Below, piece after piece: positions 5,268-7,729 of a stretch of 7,729 nt of DNA (the stretch's first letter is position 1; each line of letters begins with the position of its first letter). Below the pieces are notes generated by a model that worked only from the letters and a program-made list of their open reading frames with translations, made no database searches and was not told the DNA's origin. The position numbers and the translations under genes were made by a program. The stretch spans positions 1 to 7,729 of the forward strand of contig JACCWU010000292.1 in NCBI GenBank assembly GCA_013697465.1. Direction: 5' to 3'. This DNA is from Actinomycetota bacterium (lineage in GTDB: Bacteria > Actinomycetota > Thermoleophilia > Gaiellales > Gaiellaceae).

Positions 5268-5885
5268 ATGCCGTTCGTCTCGGTCTCCCGCTCGACCGCG
5301 CTCGTGGGACTGAGCGTGCTGATCGCGGTGCTCGTCATCGCGGGCCAACGGCTTGCAGGAGCTGGAGCCGCTAGCGCCCCGGAGGTCGCCGCACCGCTCG
5401 AGCCGGTGTCGGCCCCGGTGTCGTCACAACGCTTCGTCGTGCACGTCGTCGGAGCGGTGCGGCGTCCGGGCCTCTACCGGCTACGCGAAGGTGCGCGGGT
5501 CGCGGACGCAGTCGCCCGCGCCGGTGGCGCGACACGGCGCGCGAACCTCACCGGACTCAATCTCGCAGCGCCGCTCGTGGACGGTACGCAGGTCCTCGTG
5601 CCGGCGCGAGTTGCGGTGGGCGTCGGTGCCGTCGTGCCGCCGGTCGGCGAAGGGAGCGACGCGGCCTCGTCCGGAGTCGACGCATTGCCGGCACAGAAGC
5701 TGAGCCTCTCCAACGCGACGGCCGAGCAGCTCGACGAGCTCCCCGGGGTGGGGCCGATCACCGCGCAGAAGATCCTCGACTACCGAGCCGAGCACGGTCT
5801 CTTCAGGTCGGTGGACGATCTGGACGCCGTTCCGGGCATCGGACCCACGCGGATCGAGCAGTTGCGCGACCTGGTGACCCCGTGA
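5268..5885 (+). CDS. comEA: ComEA-like competence DNA receptor (SLBB plus tandem helix-hairpin-helix)
   Basis: A 205-residue membrane-anchored protein that binds double-stranded DNA outside the membrane and hands it to the ComEC channel in natural transformation. Residues 11-28 form one hydrophobic N-terminal segment (anchor). A Pro/Ala-rich linker (38-53) follows, then an SLBB domain (about 56-112, HVVGAVRRPGLYRLREG...DGTQVLVP). After a low-complexity linker (115-140), two helix-hairpin-helix motifs close the protein: LPGVGPITAQKIL (158-170) and VPGIGPTRIEQL (188-199). This order matches the family. The ATG at 5268 has no good Shine-Dalgarno site, but it places the anchor correctly and no earlier in-frame start exists. 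comEC follows 52 bases later, the usual pairing. Presence of the gene does not prove competence, as comEA and comEC are widely conserved in non-transforming Actinobacteria. Confidence 0.93.
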   Translation: MPFVSVSRSTALVGLSVLIAVLVIAGQRLAGAGAASAPEVAAPLEPVSAPVSSQRFVVHVVGAVRRPGLYRLREGARVADAVARAGGATRRANLTGLNLAAPLVDGTQVLVPARVAVGVGAVVPPVGEGSDAASSGVDALPAQKLSLSNATAEQLDELPGVGPITAQKILDYRAEHGLFRSVDDLDAVPGIGPTRIEQLRDLVTP

Positions 5886-5886
5886 G

Positions 5887-5928
5887 GACGAGCTCGTCGA
5901 GCATCCCGCCTGCTGCGCGCGTGCGCGC
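5887..5928 (+). other. comEA-comEC spacer with palindromes
   Basis: The 52-base spacer holds a perfect 12-base palindrome, GACGAGCTCGTC (5887-5898), and an alternating purine-pyrimidine tract of G/C with one T (5914-5928, about 15 bases) that is itself self-complementary around GT. Such tracts can adopt left-handed DNA in vitro. At this GC content both may be chance. I see no T-run or promoter. Confidence 0.3.
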
Positions 5929-5937
5929 CGGGGACCT

Positions 5938-7729
5938 GTGAGCGGTATTCCCGGCAGCCCGACGCCGCCTGTGCTCGCACGCGTGGTCGAGCTGCACTGG
6001 CCGGCGCTACTGGCCGGCTCGGCGTGCTTCGGGCTCGCGCTCTCGAACTGGATCTCGGTCGGATGGGCGCTTCTCGTCGCGCTCATGGCGGTCGGCGCGG
6101 TTGCGGTCGGGGTGTGCGAGGGGGCGTCGAGGGTCGTCGCGCTCGGGATCGCCCTGACCGCGGTCGGACTTGCGTGGGGCACGGTTCGACTCGAAGCGCT
6201 GGACGCGAGTGTGCTGGCGGCGGAGGTCGGGAGCTCGGGCAGCGCCGAGCTGGTCATGACGGGCCCAGCCCGCCGGACGGCGTGGGCCGTGCGCATTCCC
6301 GCGGAGGTCCACCGGTTCCGAGAGCTGCCGCTGCGGGAGCGCGTGCTGCTCCTGCTCCCCGTGGGACGTTCGCCGCCGCGCGGCGCCATCCTGGAGGCAG
6401 TCGTCCGCGTGGCCGAGCCCCGCCCCGCCGAAGGCGGCTTCGACGAGCGAGCCTGGCTCGCACGCCAGGGTATCCACGTTGTCCTGCGCGCGAGCTCCTG
6501 GCGGCAGACCGGACGACGCGGCGGCCTCGCAGGCCTGGGCGACCGCCTGCGCGAGCGAATCGAGTCCGCGATCGGGAGTGGAACGGAAGGCGTTCGGCGA
6601 TCGCTCCTGCTCGGAGTCGTGCTCGGCGAGGACGAAGGTCTACCCGAGCGCGTCCGGCGGGACTTCAGGTCTTCCGGACTTGCTCACCTGCTCGCCGTCT
6701 CGGGTCAGAACGTCGCCTTCATCGCCGGCGGAATCTACGGCCTCGGCTGGCTGCTCCGGCTCTCCCGTGTCGCCCGCGAGCTCCTCATACTCGCGGCGAT
6801 CGCCTCGTACGTGCTCGCGGTCGGCTGGCAGCCTTCGGTCGTACGGGCCGGAGTCGCCGGCGCACTCGCCTCACTCGCCTGGCTCGTGGCGCGTCCTCGC
6901 GACCGCTGGCACTTCCTCGTGCTCGGGGCGCTCGTCCTGCTGCTCTGGACGCCGGCGAGCCTCCTCGAGCCGGGGTTCCAGCTCTCGTTCGCCGCCGTGG
7001 CGGCCATCTTCGTCGGCATCCCGCGGGTCCAGCGCTGGTCGGAGGGATACCCGGTTCCACGTCAGCTCGCCGAGGTCGTCGGCATCGCGCTCGTGTGTGG
7101 TCTGGTCACGGCGCCAATCGTTCTCGTTCACTTCGACTCGGCTCCCCTCTACACCGTGCCCGCGAACGTGCTCGCTGCGCCGGCGATGCCCGTAGCGCTG
7201 GCTCTGGGCCTGCTCGCCGCAGTGGCAGAACCGGTTGCGCCGGGAGCGGCGGTGTCGCTTGCATGGCTCGCAGGCTTGGCGGTGGGCTGGCTCGAGCTCG
7301 TCGCGAAGGTCGTCGCCTCGCTTCCCGGGGCATCGGTAGGCACCCGCGGAGCACTCGCCGTCGTGGCGGTGCTCGCCGCTGCTGCCATAGGGATTCGGTA
7401 CGGGCGTGCCCGCATCGGCCCACGAGGCTGGACGGCGGCTGCGGTTGCCGCCGGCCTCGTCCTCGTCGCGCTCGCCGGCGCGTGGACGCTTCGCTCGCCT
7501 CCGGCGTGGCAGCCGCCCGCCGGATTTCGGGTGACCTTCCTCGACGTCGGCCAGGGCGACGCGGCGCTGCTCGAGACACCTTCCGCACGTGTCCTCGTCG
7601 ATCAGGGACCCCCAGAGGCCGGGGTGGCGGGGCAGCTTGCGCGCATGGGGATCCGCTCGCTCTCGGCGGTCGTCCTCACGCATCCGCAGCGAGACCATGT
7701 AGGGGGTGCCGCGGACGTGATCCGACAGC
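5938..7729 (+). CDS. comEC: ComEC/Rec2 DNA uptake channel (3'-truncated by window end)
   Basis: The frame runs open from GTG 5938 to the window edge, 597 codons. ComEC is the multi-pass inner-membrane channel that takes up one DNA strand during transformation. In order: two or so N-terminal hydrophobic segments (about 20-80); a soluble DUF4131/OB-like region (about 90-200) ending in the typical GGFDERAWLARQGIHVVL; the Competence core with SGLAHLLAVSGQNVAF (246-261), the family hallmark, followed by many hydrophobic helices to about 520; then the start of the metallo-beta-lactamase-like domain with VTFLDVGQGDA (532-542) and THPQRDHVGG (581-590), carrying the H/D/H metal-site residues 582, 586 and 587. 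The rest of this domain is beyond the window. GTG 5938 is chosen because GGGGA (5930-5934) precedes it; GTG 5971 is an alternative. Probably transcribed with comEA. Confidence 0.95.
   Translation, partial: MSGIPGSPTPPVLARVVELHWPALLAGSACFGLALSNWISVGWALLVALMAVGAVAVGVCEGASRVVALGIALTAVGLAWGTVRLEALDASVLAAEVGSSGSAELVMTGPARRTAWAVRIPAEVHRFRELPLRERVLLLLPVGRSPPRGAILEAVVRVAEPRPAEGGFDERAWLARQGIHVVLRASSWRQTGRRGGLAGLGDRLRERIESAIGSGTEGVRRSLLLGVVLGEDEGLPERVRRDFRSSGLAHLLAVSGQNVAFIAGGIYGLGWLLRLSRVARELLILAAIASYVLAVGWQPSVVRAGVAGALASLAWLVARPRDRWHFLVLGALVLLLWTPASLLEPGFQLSFAAVAAIFVGIPRVQRWSEGYPVPRQLAEVVGIALVCGLVTAPIVLVHFDSAPLYTVPANVLAAPAMPVALALGLLAAVAEPVAPGAAVSLAWLAGLAVGWLELVAKVVASLPGASVGTRGALAVVAVLAAAAIGIRYGRARIGPRGWTAAAVAAGLVLVALAGAWTLRSPPAWQPPAGFRVTFLDVGQGDAALLETPSARVLVDQGPPEAGVAGQLARMGIRSLSAVVLTHPQRDHVGGAADVIRQ

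Noticed and set aside
5481..6389. Minus-strand open frame of about 300 codons over comEA and comEC
   Set aside because: Antisense to two well-supported genes; Ser/Arg/Thr-rich low-complexity translation.
6479..7195. Plus-strand open frame of about 238 codons inside comEC
   Set aside because: It is in another frame from comEC, which shows the family signatures SGLAHLLAVSGQN and LDVGQGDA; the translation is Ser/Arg-rich junk.

Overview
The window is a piece of a GC-rich bacterial chromosome. Codons end mostly in G or C, there is little intergenic space, several starts are GTG, and the order leuS-comEA-comEC is common in Actinobacteria. My best guess is an actinobacterial-type organism, possibly a deep lineage such as Thermoleophilia; this is inference and no marker in the window settles it.

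Layout. Positions 1-162 hold the 3' end of an unrecognised gene. It is followed on the same strand by a small single-domain cupin (194-661) and a VOC/glyoxalase-fold protein (669-1145), packed tightly enough to suggest co-transcription. lysA (diaminopimelate decarboxylase, last step of lysine synthesis) lies on the minus strand at 1153-2451, convergent with the VOC gene and only 7 bases from it. leuS (leucyl-tRNA synthetase, 2611-5055) diverges from lysA. comEA (5268-5885) and the first ~600 codons of comEC (5938 to the window end) follow leuS; together they form the DNA receptor and membrane channel of natural transformation.

The most interesting part is the 160-base gap between lysA and leuS. 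Reading rightwards it holds, in order: an extended -10 promoter (TGTTACGAT), an almost leaderless six-codon ORF encoding MQQLLA with two adjacent CTT leucine codons, a strong hairpin (2508-2542), a textbook intrinsic terminator (2547-2570), and then the leuS start. No rightward gene precedes this terminator, because lysA runs the other way. The simplest reading is a leucine-responsive attenuator controlling leuS. The hairpin looks superficially like a T-box antiterminator but lacks the UGGN bulge, and there is no room for a Stem I.

A second oddity is at the 3' end of leuS. Two near-identical 27-base palindromes (5028-5054 and 5065-5091) are exact reverse complements of one another. The first contains the leuS stop codon and encodes the last residues of the protein. 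Two more GC-rich hairpins (5141-5176) lie before comEA.
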